Positions 8,309 through 17,303 of a stretch of 39,922 nucleotides of DNA are shown in pieces. The DNA is taken from positions 1 through 39,922 of the forward strand of contig JBBRYB010000031.1 of NCBI GenBank assembly GCA_038238115.1. Reading direction: 5' to 3'. The first letter of the stretch is position 1, and each line of letters begins with the position of its first letter. The stretch is from JBBRYB01 sp038238115 (GTDB lineage: Bacteria > Actinomycetota > Actinomycetes > Propionibacteriales > Nocardioidaceae). Position numbers and translations under genes: made by a program. The notes under the pieces were generated by a model. That model was not told the origin of the DNA and made no database searches. It saw only the letters and a program-made list of their open reading frames with translations.

Positions 8309-9777
8309 TGCGTTATGTCATCGGCGTAGACGTCGGCTCGCAAAGCATCAAGGCGGTGCTTGTCGACGGCGAGGGCTCGGTGACGGCGACTGCGGCGGTA
8401 CCCCTCGCCATGCGACACCCGCACAGCGGCTGGGCTGAGCAGACACCTGCCGATTGGGTGGAGCAACTGACGGCCGCGATCCGCGAGGTGGCGCAGCAGG
8501 CCGACGGGGACATCGACGCACTCGGCCTGGCCAGCCAGGTCGACGGGGTCGTTCCGGTCGACGCCGACCTGCGGCCGCTGCACGACGCCCTGATCTGGCT
8601 CGACCGCCGAGCGGTGCCGCAGACGAACGCCTTTGTCGCGACCATGGGTGACGACGAGCTCTTCGCTCGCACGGGCCTGAACGCCGACGCCTCGCACGGC
8701 GCCCCCAAGATGATGTGGCTGCGCGAGCATCAGCCGGAGGCATGGGGGCGTACCCGCTGGCTGTTGCCGGTGGGCGGCTATCTGGTGGCATGGCTGACCG
8801 GGGAGTGCGTGCAGGACCCTGCGAACGCCTCCTCCACGATGCTGTACGACCTCGGCCTGGGCGACTACTCCGATCATCTGTGTGCCGCCGCCGACATTGA
8901 TCGCGCGCTGTTGCCCCGAGTCACCCCCGCGACCCAGGTCGCCGGAAACCTCACAGCGGAAGCGGCGGACGCGCTCGGGCTGGGCACCGGCTGTCGGGTC
9001 GTGGTCGGCACCGGCGATGAGCACGCGGCGTCGCTGGCTGCCGGTGTCACTGGTCCCGGCATCGTCGCCGACGTGACGGGCACCGCTGAGCCGGTCACCA
9101 GCGCGTCGACCCAAGCGCAGCTCGATGAAACCAGGCTGGTCGAGACGCATGCGCACGCCATCGACGGAGTCTTCTTGATCGAGAACCCGGGCTTCGTCTC
9201 CGGAGGAAGCACGCTCTGGCTTGCCGACCTGCTGAAACGCCCGCAGGGTGATGTCTTCGAGCGTGCTGCCGAGGCGCCAGCGGGCAGCGACGGTGTGATC
9301 TTTGTGCCCGCGCTCACCGGAGCGATGACTCCGCGGTGGAACGCCGAGATGCGGGGTTGCTTCTCGGGCCTGTCGATGAATCACGGCCAGGCACACTTGG
9401 CGCGCGCGGTGCTCGAGGGATGCGCCTTCGCGCTGCGCGACGTCGTCGATCGTCTCGACGCGATGGGCCTGGCCGGCGATGAAGTCAGAATCGTGGGCGG
9501 GGGCGGCCGCAGCGACTTGTGGAACCAGATCAAGGCCGACGTGCTCGGACGCCCCGTGCGGCGGGTGCTTTCGAAGGAGGGGTGCGCGCTCGGTGCCGCA
9601 ATGCTCGCCGGTGTCGCGGCCGGGTTCTTCGACGACGTCAACGACGCCGTCGGGCAGACGATCGAGTTGGCCGACGAGCAGATCGCCCCTGACGCGGACC
9701 GGGTGGCGGCCTACGAGGAGTCCTACCGGGCTTACCGACGGCTCTTCGACGCGGTGGAAAGCGCGGGAGCGCGATGA
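8308..9777 (+). CDS. FGGY-family carbohydrate kinase (xylulokinase-like)
   Basis: 489 residues, normal for FGGY kinases such as XylB, which phosphorylate sugars or polyols with ATP. The N-terminal phosphate-1 loop is GVDVGSQSIKAVLVDGEG (residues 4-21). The substrate-side segment PVDADLRPLHDALIWLDRRA is near 90-109. The catalytic-base region GTGDEHAASLAAG is near 234-246, followed by the ADVTGTAEP loop. The nucleotide-binding VRIVGGGGRSDLWNQIKADVL is near 394-414, and the closing EGCALGAAMLAG is also typical. Intact active-site signatures suggest a working kinase. It overlaps the permease by 1 nt and the next gene by 4 nt. I would not call it xylB, because the neighbours do not make a xylose pathway. 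Confidence 0.88.
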   Translation: MRYVIGVDVGSQSIKAVLVDGEGSVTATAAVPLAMRHPHSGWAEQTPADWVEQLTAAIREVAQQADGDIDALGLASQVDGVVPVDADLRPLHDALIWLDRRAVPQTNAFVATMGDDELFARTGLNADASHGAPKMMWLREHQPEAWGRTRWLLPVGGYLVAWLTGECVQDPANASSTMLYDLGLGDYSDHLCAAADIDRALLPRVTPATQVAGNLTAEAADALGLGTGCRVVVGTGDEHAASLAAGVTGPGIVADVTGTAEPVTSASTQAQLDETRLVETHAHAIDGVFLIENPGFVSGGSTLWLADLLKRPQGDVFERAAEAPAGSDGVIFVPALTGAMTPRWNAEMRGCFSGLSMNHGQAHLARAVLEGCAFALRDVVDRLDAMGLAGDEVRIVGGGGRSDLWNQIKADVLGRPVRRVLSKEGCALGAAMLAGVAAGFFDDVNDAVGQTIELADEQIAPDADRVAAYEESYRAYRRLFDAVESAGAR

Positions 9778-11183
9778 GTCTCGCTCATGCAGCCGGGCTC
9801 GCCACTCTGGCCGACATCGGCCGGCTCGCGGACGCACGCGGTGTCCAGTTTCCCTTGGCAGCGCTGGTCGTGGCGGCCGACGCGCTGGGTGACGTGCCCG
9901 GCATCGCGGAGCAGCTGGCGGTCATCCCCGATGCCGACATCGTCGTGCTCAGCGATCGGATCGACTACGCAGGCGCCACCGACTGCTCGCTCAAACGCCA
10001 CGTTGCACAAAGCCTCTCGGGGTTGGGCCGACGAGTAAGGCCCGTGCTGGTCGGGGGCACCGAGGGTCGGGTACACGCCGACGAGGCGACCCTGCGCGAA
10101 GCGGTCGAGGCCTGCGCCGGTGCCGCCATCGTGGTGACCGTCGGATCGGGCACGATGGCCGACATCGGCAAGTTCGTCGCTCTACGCCGCGACCTGCCGC
10201 ACATCATCGTGCAGTCCGCCGCAAGCGTGAACGGCTTCGCCGACGACCAGAGCGTTCTGCTCGTCGACGGCGCCAAGCGCACGACCCCCACCCGTTGGCC
10301 CGACGCCCTCGTGATCGACCTTGACGTCCTTGCCGCCGCCCCGATAGCACTCAACCGGGCGGGGGTGGGCGATCTGACGTCGATGTTCTCCGCGCCCGCT
10401 GACTGGCTGCTCGCCTCGTCGATAGGCATTGGCCCGCCGTACGACGGTGAACTCGTCTCGCTGGTCCGCCCCCACGGCGCCAGGCTGCTGGAAGTGGCCG
10501 GCCGACTCGACAGCCGCAACCCCGACGACCTGGAGTTCCTCGCCCGGATGCTCTCCATCAGCGGCTTCACAATGGGCCTGGCCGCGGCGACTGCTCCCTC
10601 GTCGGGGCTGGAGCACGTCATCAGTCACTTGTTGGAGATGCGGGCGTCGGTCGAAGGTGCCGCCCCAGCACTCCACGGCGAGCAGGTCGGCATCGGCGTG
10701 CTTGTCGCGACGGCCGTGTGGCGGCGGCTACGGGCCGCTGTCGGCGACACCCTTCCGGAGTTCAGCGTCCCCGACCCGGCGCAGCGCGAGTCCGAACTGG
10801 TCGCGGCGTTCGAGGTGCTTGGCCAGCGCACCGCACGCGAGTGTTGGTCCGCCTACGCGAAGAAGCAATCGGCGTTGTTCGGTCGGCCCGAGACACTCCG
10901 GTCACTGCGCGCAGAGTGGTCCTCGATGCAGCCGACACTCGACACTCTGCTCACGCCACTCGAAGACCTGGTGTCTGCGTTGCGGGCGGCCGGGGCGACG
11001 GTGAGATTCTCTGAGCTGGCGAGCGGGTTCGACGACGACACCGTCCGCTGGGCGGTGACCCACGGGCACCACATGCGCGACCGCTTCGTGGTCTCCGACC
11101 TGGCAGAGCTGCTCGACCTCTGGGATGACGATTTCGTGTCGTCCGTCTTGGAAGACCTCAGGGCGCTGGGGGCAGGTGTATGA
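9774..11183 (+). CDS. Glycerol-1-phosphate-dehydrogenase-like (AraM/EgsA family) enzyme
   Basis: 469 residues, an iron-containing-ADH-like fold of the AraM/EgsA type, which interconverts dihydroxyacetone phosphate and sn-glycerol 1-phosphate with NAD(P)H. The NAD site is VVTVGSGTMADIGKFVA (about residues 120-136), followed by QSAASVNGFADDQSVL. Likely metal ligands are Asp in GVGDLTSMF (near 200), His in GLEHVISHLLEM (near 283) and His in ALHGEQVGIG (near 300). It is longer than classical EgsA, with a C-terminal extension in place. It starts ATGA inside the kinase stop. In this operon it may oxidise a phosphorylated polyol made by the kinase rather than glycerol phosphate; that is inference. 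Confidence 0.82.
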   Translation: MSLAHAAGLATLADIGRLADARGVQFPLAALVVAADALGDVPGIAEQLAVIPDADIVVLSDRIDYAGATDCSLKRHVAQSLSGLGRRVRPVLVGGTEGRVHADEATLREAVEACAGAAIVVTVGSGTMADIGKFVALRRDLPHIIVQSAASVNGFADDQSVLLVDGAKRTTPTRWPDALVIDLDVLAAAPIALNRAGVGDLTSMFSAPADWLLASSIGIGPPYDGELVSLVRPHGARLLEVAGRLDSRNPDDLEFLARMLSISGFTMGLAAATAPSSGLEHVISHLLEMRASVEGAAPALHGEQVGIGVLVATAVWRRLRAAVGDTLPEFSVPDPAQRESELVAAFEVLGQRTARECWSAYAKKQSALFGRPETLRSLRAEWSSMQPTLDTLLTPLEDLVSALRAAGATVRFSELASGFDDDTVRWAVTHGHHMRDRFVVSDLAELLDLWDDDFVSSVLEDLRALGAGV

Positions 11184-12004
11184 CGACGGCCAGCTCGGGC
11201 CCGTTGCCGCGTTTCGACGGCTACGTATTCGACCTCGACGGAACCGTCTACCTCGATGACGAGGCATTGCCCGGAGCGGTCGAGGTGATCGGCCGCCTCC
11301 GGGCCGAGGGGGCGCACGTGGTCTTCGCGACCAACAAGCCGCTGGAGAAGGCCGCCGACTACGCCGCCAAGCTCACCCGGCTCGGGATCCCCGCTCACGA
11401 AAGTGACGTCGTCACCGCGCTCGACTCGCTGGTTCTCTACCTGGCCGACACACACTCCGGAGAAACGCTCCTGCTGGTGGCCGAGCCCCTCGTGGGCGAG
11501 GCGCTCACAGCGGCGGGGTTCGCGATCACCGACGACCCCTTGGCCGCCGACGTGGTCGTCGTCTCGTTCGACCGCACCTTCGACTACGCCAAGTTGCTAG
11601 CCGCCTACCAGGCCGTCAAGGCGGGCTCCGTGATCGTCGCGACGAACCCAGACCCCTATTGCCCGACGGCCGACGGGGGCTTGCCAGACTGCGCGGCGAT
11701 GCTGGCGGCGATCGAGTCCTGCACCGAGGCGAGGGCGGAGGCGGTCGTGGGCAAGCCGAGTGAGCATATGTCGCGAGCGCTGCTCCAGCGGCTGCACGTG
11801 GACGCCGCGCATACAGCGATCATCGGTGATCGGCTGGCCACCGACGTCGGAATGGGCCTGGCCGCGGGCATGACTGGAGTGCTCATGCTGACCGGAGCCA
11901 CCATACCCACCGACCTCGAGACGTCCGACATTCAGCCTCACTACGTGCTCACCTCGATGCACGACTTCTTCCCACCGTCCACCAACGAAGGAACACCCCT
12001 ATGA
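11180..12004 (+). CDS. HAD-IIA (NagD-like) sugar phosphatase
   Basis: 274 residues. The nucleophile motif I is VFDLDGTVYLDD (residues 17-28, both Asp present). Motif II Thr is in VVFATNKP, motif III Lys in VVGKPSEH (about 190-197), and motif IV is AIIGDRLATDVGMG (about 213-226). This is the NagD/4-nitrophenylphosphatase-like class with a C2 cap, acting on sugar or nucleotide phosphates in the cytoplasm. It overlaps both neighbours by 4 nt (ATGA). A phosphatase following a kinase in a catabolic operon suggests either detoxification of a wrong phosphate or release of a final non-phosphorylated product. Confidence 0.88.
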   Translation: MTTASSGPLPRFDGYVFDLDGTVYLDDEALPGAVEVIGRLRAEGAHVVFATNKPLEKAADYAAKLTRLGIPAHESDVVTALDSLVLYLADTHSGETLLLVAEPLVGEALTAAGFAITDDPLAADVVVVSFDRTFDYAKLLAAYQAVKAGSVIVATNPDPYCPTADGGLPDCAAMLAAIESCTEARAEAVVGKPSEHMSRALLQRLHVDAAHTAIIGDRLATDVGMGLAAGMTGVLMLTGATIPTDLETSDIQPHYVLTSMHDFFPPSTNEGTPL

Positions 12005-12675
12005 TCGAGTTCATTTTCATGCTGACCATGGACGACCGGACGATCGACGGTGCCCTCGAAGTGCTCCACTCCTCCGCCGACACCGGTCTCCATTACGTGG
12101 GGTTCAAGGACATCGGCACTGATCCGGAGCACCAGCGCGAGATCACCGCACAGGCCCACCGACTCGGCATGGATGTGATGCTCGAGGTGGTCTCGACGTC
12201 CGCCGAGGCGGAGGCGGTCTCGGTCCGCTCGGCCCGCGAAGCCGGGGTCGACTGGGTGCTCGGTGGCACGAATCCCGAAGCGGGCGTGGCGATCCTTGCC
12301 GGCACCGATATCCGCTATTGCCCCTTCCCGGGCACTGTCACCGGCCATCCGAGCGTGTTGAGCGGTCAGATCGACGAGATTGCCGCGTCGACAACGAGAG
12401 TCTGCGGCATGGCCGGTGTGCATGGCGTCGACCTGCTCACCTACAGGCATGCGGATGCAGACCCGGAGGTGCTCACACGCGCGGTTGCCGAGGCCTGCGA
12501 CGGTCCGGTCATCGCGGCGGGCGCGGTCGTGACGCGGCAGCAAGTCGATCTGCTCGCTCGGGCCGGTGCGTGGGGATTCACTATCGGCAGCGCCATCTTC
12601 GCGGGACAGCTCGACGGCGCACCAAGCGTCGTGGCCCAGATCGAGACCGTCTTGAGCTGGCTCAAGGAACACTGA
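12001..12675 (+). CDS. TIM-barrel protein of unknown function
   Basis: 224 residues. Beta-strand/loop blocks typical of a phosphate-binding (beta/alpha)8 barrel are visible: HYVGFKDIGTD near residues 32-42, DVMLEVVSTSAEAE near 58-71, GVDWVLGGTNPEAG near 81-94, and the paired phosphate-loop strands VIAAGAVVTRQQ near 171-182 and GAWGFTIGSAIF near 189-200. The shape resembles HisA/TrpF or NanE-like sugar-phosphate isomerases and aldolases, but I do not recognise a named family. It overlaps the phosphatase by 4 nt, so it is co-translated and probably a pathway enzyme rather than a bystander. A sugar-phosphate isomerase or aldolase is my inference. Confidence 0.75.
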   Translation: MIEFIFMLTMDDRTIDGALEVLHSSADTGLHYVGFKDIGTDPEHQREITAQAHRLGMDVMLEVVSTSAEAEAVSVRSAREAGVDWVLGGTNPEAGVAILAGTDIRYCPFPGTVTGHPSVLSGQIDEIAASTTRVCGMAGVHGVDLLTYRHADADPEVLTRAVAEACDGPVIAAGAVVTRQQVDLLARAGAWGFTIGSAIFAGQLDGAPSVVAQIETVLSWLKEH

Positions 12676-12767
12676 GAACCGGAGCCAGCCGAGCACGCGC
12701 CGTCGCCCGTGGCTGGTGAGACACTAAGGCCGCCCGTCGCCGTTTCCGGCGGGACCTGCAAAGTGAC

Positions 12768-12776
12768 AGGGAGGAG
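12768..12776 (+). promoter_or_regulatory. Strong ribosome site of the GntR regulator
   Basis: AGGGAGGAG lies 3 nt before ATG 12780, fixing the start. Confidence 0.55.
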
Positions 12777-12779
12777 TCC

Positions 12780-13490
12780 ATGGCCCGCCCGAGCCTGGTG
12801 GAGTTGGTTCGCACCGGACTACTCCATGACCTTGCCGAGGGCGCGCTCCTGCTGGGTGAGAAGCTGCCCAACGAGGACGCGCTGGCGGAGCGGTTCGACG
12901 TCTCGCGGGCCACTATCCGCGAGGCGGTTCGCGGCCTCATCGACGGCGGCTACCTCAACCGGGTGCACGGATCAGGCACCTACGTCACGGGTATCCCGCG
13001 GCGTGAGCACGCCCTTGAGACCAGCCTGAGCTACACCAAGATGATCGCGGCAGCCGGTGCGGAGCCGGGCCTGAAGGTATTGGACGCGCGGGTCTGCGAG
13101 CCCGAGGAGGCGGTCGCTGAGCGGCTCGCGCTACCAGCAGGCGCCGAAGTTCTTCGCGTCGAACGTGTTCGCACTGCTGACGGTCGGGCGGTCGTCTACT
13201 CGATCGACCACATTCCGAACGAACTGGTCGACGGCATCGACGCTGACCGGCTGGAGCCGTCGCTGCACACCGTGCTTGCAAGCCACGGCCACGAGGTACG
13301 CAGGGCCACCGCGCGATTGGTGCCGGTGGTGGCGAGCGCACGGCTGGCGAAGATGCTCGGGGTGCCGCGGAGCACTCCGCTACAGCACTTCGACCAGACC
13401 GACTACGACGGATCGGGACGGGCCGTCATGGTCTCGTGGGAGTGGCACACCTCCGACCTCTTCGAGCTCCGCGTCAACCGCCGGGCCTGA
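12780..13490 (+). CDS. GntR-family regulator with UTRA domain (HutC type)
   Basis: 236 residues. The winged-helix DNA-binding part (about 1-70) shows EKLPNEDALAERFDVSRAT then REAVRGLIDGGYLNRVHGSG, the GntR signature. The rest is a UTRA effector domain related to chorismate lyase: ERLALPAGAEVLRVERVRTADGR, then the YSIDHIPNEL strand near 140-149 and the STPLQHFDQTDYDGSGRAVM segment. Such proteins repress sugar or amine catabolic operons and release DNA on binding a phosphorylated or small effector. It follows the TIM-barrel gene by ~105 nt on the same strand, so it probably controls the 6809-12675 operon. Confidence 0.88.
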   Translation: MARPSLVELVRTGLLHDLAEGALLLGEKLPNEDALAERFDVSRATIREAVRGLIDGGYLNRVHGSGTYVTGIPRREHALETSLSYTKMIAAAGAEPGLKVLDARVCEPEEAVAERLALPAGAEVLRVERVRTADGRAVVYSIDHIPNELVDGIDADRLEPSLHTVLASHGHEVRRATARLVPVVASARLAKMLGVPRSTPLQHFDQTDYDGSGRAVMVSWEWHTSDLFELRVNRRA

Positions 13491-14015
13491 CGACGCCGCG
13501 ATGACTCAGATCCGGCACGGTGCCAACGAAAGCCGGAAGCCTACTGTTCGACGCCGACGAGATCACGTTGAGCGAAAGTTGACGACGTCCTCGGCTGCGG
13601 ACGCACCTAGACCTCCGAACCAGGCAGGTCCAGGTGACGGACGGCCATGGCGCCCGCGTCGATCAACCCCAGCAGCGACAGAACGGGTGCCCAGCCGGGT
13701 CCGCGTATACCTGGAAGCCTTCGTCCGCCGTCAGATCGTCGGCAGCCTTGAGCAGCGTGGCGCCTAGCCCCACGGCCTCCTCGTGGGCGGCCGCGACGTC
13801 CTCGACATACAGGTCGAGATGGATCTGCTGCGGCGCCCCGTCCGGCCACTCCGGCTGACAAAGCCAGGATGACCTCGCAGCCGGGCTGGGCGGCGGTCAG
13901 TGAACGTCCCCAACCTGCGGTGGCGCTGACCCACCCCGGTGTCGCCCTTTACGCCACCTCCATCGACGCGAGCTGCACAAGAGGTCAACCGTCAGCCGGC
14001 ATCGCCGCGCCCGCG
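13491..14015. other. Stretch holding a decayed VOC gene
   Basis: Apart from the minus-strand VOC remnant (13663 to ~13900) I see no gene between the regulator stop and the DUF1835 stop. Confidence 0.5.
13663..13900 (-). pseudogene. VOC (glyoxalase-like) family remnant
   Basis: Reverse-strand translation gives QPEWPDGAPQQIHLDLYVED, then VAAAHEEAVGLGATLLKAADD and FQVYADPAGHPFC with a final RCWG stop at 13663. This is the C-terminal half of a vicinal-oxygen-chelate protein (His ligand in QIHLDL). Upstream, the matching CEVILAL segment lies in another frame, so a one-base shift near 13856 separates it. The N-terminal half is absent or unreadable. Likely a broken gene, though a sequencing indel could account for the shift. 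Confidence 0.6.
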
Positions 14016-15122
14016 TCACCGCTGGTGGATGAGGGTCTCGGTGGCGTCGTCCCAGCGCCACTCCACGTCGTGTCCGCGTAGGTGAACACCACCGATCCAC
14101 CGATCAATGCCGTTGAGCGCGACGTGGTCGGCCTTCCCATTCAGCACCCGCCTACCTGAGTCGCTCAGCCGTACGACAGTGGACCGATCGACGCGACTCG
14201 CGACGGGCTCCACGACGAGCGGCGGGTGCTCTCCTTTCGCCAGTTGGTCCATCATCGCGAAGCACCAGGTGTCACCGAGATAGGGACGCGCCTCCCGGGC
14301 CGTCGCGCGGATGAACGCCGTGCCGGCGTCCTGGGAGCCCTCGGCCACCGAGGCCAGGATCCGGCGTTCGGTCAGTGAGAGGCCGTCCCGCGTCGATGGG
14401 TATTCCCGTGCCAGCCGGTCGAAGGCTTCGCCTACGAACCGCAGCTCGCCGGAGCGCGCGGCAGCGATAGTGACCAGGCCGGCCGGCGACGCTGCCGTGA
14501 AGGCAGCCCAGGCGCGGGTGGCCAGGTCCAGCGCATCCGGTGTCAGTCGGGCGCACGCGTTGGTCGTCGGAAGCGCACGCAGCTGTGCAGCCGACAACTC
14601 GCCAAGGCCGCCGAATCGGGCGATGCCCGGATGTTCACCGATGCAGATCAAGGTAACGCGATCAGCAGGCACATCGAGCTCACGAAGGCGGTCGAGGACC
14701 TGGATGATCTGGAGCTGGTCGTACAAGTCCGCCTCGAACCAGAGCACGAACTCGCCGTCGCTGTTGGCCGCGAGGGTGCGATCGCGCTCGAGGAACATGC
14801 GCGCTCCCTCAGCGCGGTCGTCCACCGCCGCTGACACGAGGAAATCCGCGCGGATGCGACGCAGCTCTTCGGGGCCCACAGCCGGCACCGGTCCTTCGTG
14901 CAGGACGTCTCGCCAGTAGAGGATTCGCTGCGCGAGTCCTGTCCCCGGGAGATCAGTGGCGTCGCCGTTGCTCACGTGCAGGGCCGCCGCCATCGGGTTC
15001 CCGTCGTCTGCGGCCGGGCTCTGCTGGCTCAGCAGGAGGCTGGCGCGAGCCGCGGCGTAGGACTCGCCCGTCTTCGTCATCCGTTCGCGGACACGTCGTT
15101 TGAAGTTGGCCTGCTTGGTCAT
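14016..15122 (-). CDS. DUF1835/DUF3658-domain protein
   Basis: 368 residues. A basic N-terminus (QANFKRRVRERMTKTGESYAA, about 4-24) resembles a small DNA/RNA-binding tail. A DUF1835 domain follows from about 48 (LHVSNGDATDLPGTGL, then ILYWRDVLHEGPVP), and the C-terminal DUF3658-like part contains LTERRILASVAEGS (about 255-268) and YLGDTWCFAMMDQLA. GGGAG at 15130-15134 (complement) precedes ATG 15122 at good spacing. DUF1835 has no assigned function in the literature I know. It is divergent from the ggt-like gene. Confidence 0.8.
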   Translation of the reverse strand: MTKQANFKRRVRERMTKTGESYAAARASLLLSQQSPAADDGNPMAAALHVSNGDATDLPGTGLAQRILYWRDVLHEGPVPAVGPEELRRIRADFLVSAAVDDRAEGARMFLERDRTLAANSDGEFVLWFEADLYDQLQIIQVLDRLRELDVPADRVTLICIGEHPGIARFGGLGELSAAQLRALPTTNACARLTPDALDLATRAWAAFTAASPAGLVTIAAARSGELRFVGEAFDRLAREYPSTRDGLSLTERRILASVAEGSQDAGTAFIRATAREARPYLGDTWCFAMMDQLAKGEHPPLVVEPVASRVDRSTVVRLSDSGRRVLNGKADHVALNGIDRWIGGVHLRGHDVEWRWDDATETLIHQR

Positions 15123-15378
15123 GACGATCTCCCGCGTGCCAGCTGCGGATCCCCCAGCGACCGATGCAGTGACCCGCGATCGACGACGAACCTCGGCCGA
15201 GAGGTGAGCCTCTCTTTGCCTCCGTGTGTGACCCGGCTGGGGCGGATCGACGAGGTTGGGCGCGACCGGACGCCGCCACCACGGTACCCCCGCAGCCAGG
15301 CTCCTTGGCCGGTTCGTTGCTGCTGCCCATACTTGGCATGCGTAAGCCGCTGCTGCGCACCCACGATGAGGGAGTTGC

Positions 15379-17169
15379 ATGACAACACTGACCCGGCCGG
15401 AGCTGGATGGCAGTTTCGGGATGGTGGCCAGCACTCACTGGCTCGCTTCCGCGTCGGGTATGAGCGTGCTGGAGCGCGGGGGCAACGCCATCGACGCAGC
15501 GGTGACAGCTGGTTTCGTCATGCAGGTGGTCGAGCCGCATCTCAACGGGCCGGCCGGGGACTTGTCGGCGTTGGTGTGGAGCGTCCAGGACCACGGTCCG
15601 AGCGTGATCTGCGGTCAGGGAGTCTCGCCCGCCGCGGCGTCGATCCAGCACTTCGACAGCCTCGGACTCAACCTCGTGCCCGGTAGCGGGCCACTCGCCG
15701 CGACGGTACCCGGCTCTTTCGGAGCATGGACGACGATGCTGGAGCGCTGGGGAAGCTGGGAGCTCGCCGATGTGCTGGCCTACGCGCTGCACTATGCCGA
15801 GGCCGGATTTCCCATGTTGCCTGCGGCGAGCGCGACGATCAGTGCTGTCAAGGATCTGTTCAGCCAGCACTGGGGACCTTCGGCTCAGGTCTGGCTCGAT
15901 GGTGACGCAGCCCCGTTGCCCGGTGCGTGGTGGACGCTCCCGACGACCGCGCGCACCTACCGCCGCCTCATCGATGAGGCGGCGGTAGGCCAATCCAGGG
16001 AGCAACGGATCGCTGCGGCGCGTCGGGCGTTCTACTGCGGATTCGTCGCGGAGGCTGTCGACCGCTTCAGCCGTACAGCGTGGCGCGACCCCTCGGGACA
16101 CGACCACGCCGGATTGCTCACTGGCGAGGACCTCGCCGATTGGCAACCCGACATCGAGGCGCCTGTTATTGCCGAGTTCGCTGGTCGCTACCAGGTACTC
16201 AAGACTGGGCCTTGGGGGCAGGGACCAGTGCTGGCCCAGCAGTTGAGGCTCTTGGAGGTCGTCGGCTTGCTGGACACGAACGTCCGCTCAGCCGACTGGA
16301 TACATTTGGTCACGGAGTCGGCAAAGCTGGCCTTCGCCGACCGGGAGGCATGGTACGGCGACCCCGTCGACGCGGATGTACCCCTCGCATCGCTCCTGTC
16401 CAGAGGCTATGCCGTGGAGCGGGCACGCCTGATCGGCGACCAGGCAAGCCTCGAGCTGCGTCCCGGCTCGCCAGACCACCGGACACCGGTATTAGCAGAC
16501 CTGCCCGAGCCAGTGTTTGACGAATCTCCTGACCCCACCAGTGGCGAACCCACCATCGATGGTCTCGGTCGCAGTCGCGGCGACACATGCCATGTGGATG
16601 TTGTCGACCATTGGGGCAACCTCGTCTCGGTGACGCCTAGTGGTGGCTGGCTCCAGAGCTCACCGGTGATCCCCGAACTCGGCTTCCCCCTCGGTACGAG
16701 AGCGCAGATGTTCTACCTGCAGCCGGGACTCCCTAACTCCTTACGACCCCGGGTTCGACCGCGGACCACCCTGACGCCGACCATCGCGTTGCGTGACGCG
16801 GAACCGTGGTTGGCCTTCGGCACGCCCGGCGGTGATCAGCAAGACCAGTGGCAGACGGCTTTCTTCGTTGACCTCGTGCAGGCGGACCTTCGCGGGTCGC
16901 TGAACCTGCAGGCCAGCATCGACGCAACCATGTTTCACACCACGCATTTCCCGTCGTCGTTCTACCCACGAGACGCGCACCCCGGCGAGCTGTTCGTCGA
17001 AGACCGGTTGTCGCCGGCAGTGATCGACGACCTGGGCAAGCGAGGTCATCAGGTCGTCCGGGCGGGGGGCTGGACGCTTGGCCGCCTCAGCGTCGTGGCC
17101 CGGGAGGGGAAGCGGCTGCGATCCGCGGCGAACGCCCGCGGGGCACAGGGCTACGCCATGGGCCGCTGA
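15379..17169 (+). CDS. Gamma-glutamyltransferase-family protein, cytoplasmic type
   Basis: 596 residues, Ntn-hydrolase family of gamma-glutamyltranspeptidases. No signal peptide is visible (starts MTTLTRPELDG), unlike periplasmic Ggt. The N-terminal signature is VASTHWLASASG and VLERGGNAIDAAVTAGF. The maturation site is GDTCHVDVVDHWGNLVS (near 396-412), where Thr would become the catalytic N-terminus after self-cleavage. GTPGGDQQDQW (near 475-485) matches the conserved glycine loop of YwrD-like members. Family enzymes cleave gamma-glutamyl or related amides; some are cephalosporin or glutaryl acylases. GAGGGAG a few nt before ATG 15379 fixes the start. It ends opposite the SDR gene, with a shared hairpin. 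Confidence 0.87.
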   Translation: MTTLTRPELDGSFGMVASTHWLASASGMSVLERGGNAIDAAVTAGFVMQVVEPHLNGPAGDLSALVWSVQDHGPSVICGQGVSPAAASIQHFDSLGLNLVPGSGPLAATVPGSFGAWTTMLERWGSWELADVLAYALHYAEAGFPMLPAASATISAVKDLFSQHWGPSAQVWLDGDAAPLPGAWWTLPTTARTYRRLIDEAAVGQSREQRIAAARRAFYCGFVAEAVDRFSRTAWRDPSGHDHAGLLTGEDLADWQPDIEAPVIAEFAGRYQVLKTGPWGQGPVLAQQLRLLEVVGLLDTNVRSADWIHLVTESAKLAFADREAWYGDPVDADVPLASLLSRGYAVERARLIGDQASLELRPGSPDHRTPVLADLPEPVFDESPDPTSGEPTIDGLGRSRGDTCHVDVVDHWGNLVSVTPSGGWLQSSPVIPELGFPLGTRAQMFYLQPGLPNSLRPRVRPRTTLTPTIALRDAEPWLAFGTPGGDQQDQWQTAFFVDLVQADLRGSLNLQASIDATMFHTTHFPSSFYPRDAHPGELFVEDRLSPAVIDDLGKRGHQVVRAGGWTLGRLSVVAREGKRLRSAANARGAQGYAMGR

Positions 17170-17247
17170 ACAGCCCAGGTGCAGCAGCGGCCTCTTGTGC
17201 CGTCCCTGTCCCCCTCAGGTCGCCGACGCTTCCGCTTCGATGCAGCA

Positions 17248-17276
17248 GATCCTGCCTCCGCTGCGGACGCAGGATC
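17248..17276. terminator. Bidirectional hairpin terminator
   Basis: GATCCTGC (17248-17255) pairs with GCAGGATC (17269-17276), and inside it TCCG (17257-17260) pairs with CGGA (17264-17267) around CTG. This 12-bp stem with one C-C mismatch lies between two convergent stop codons. Confidence 0.65.
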
Positions 17277-17303
17277 ACGTCGCCGGTCATCGCCGTCGGC
17301 GGC

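Noticed and set aside
8113..9837. Long minus-strand open frame opposite the FGGY kinase
   Set aside because: High-GC antisense shadow; the plus-strand kinase has full family motifs and coupling.
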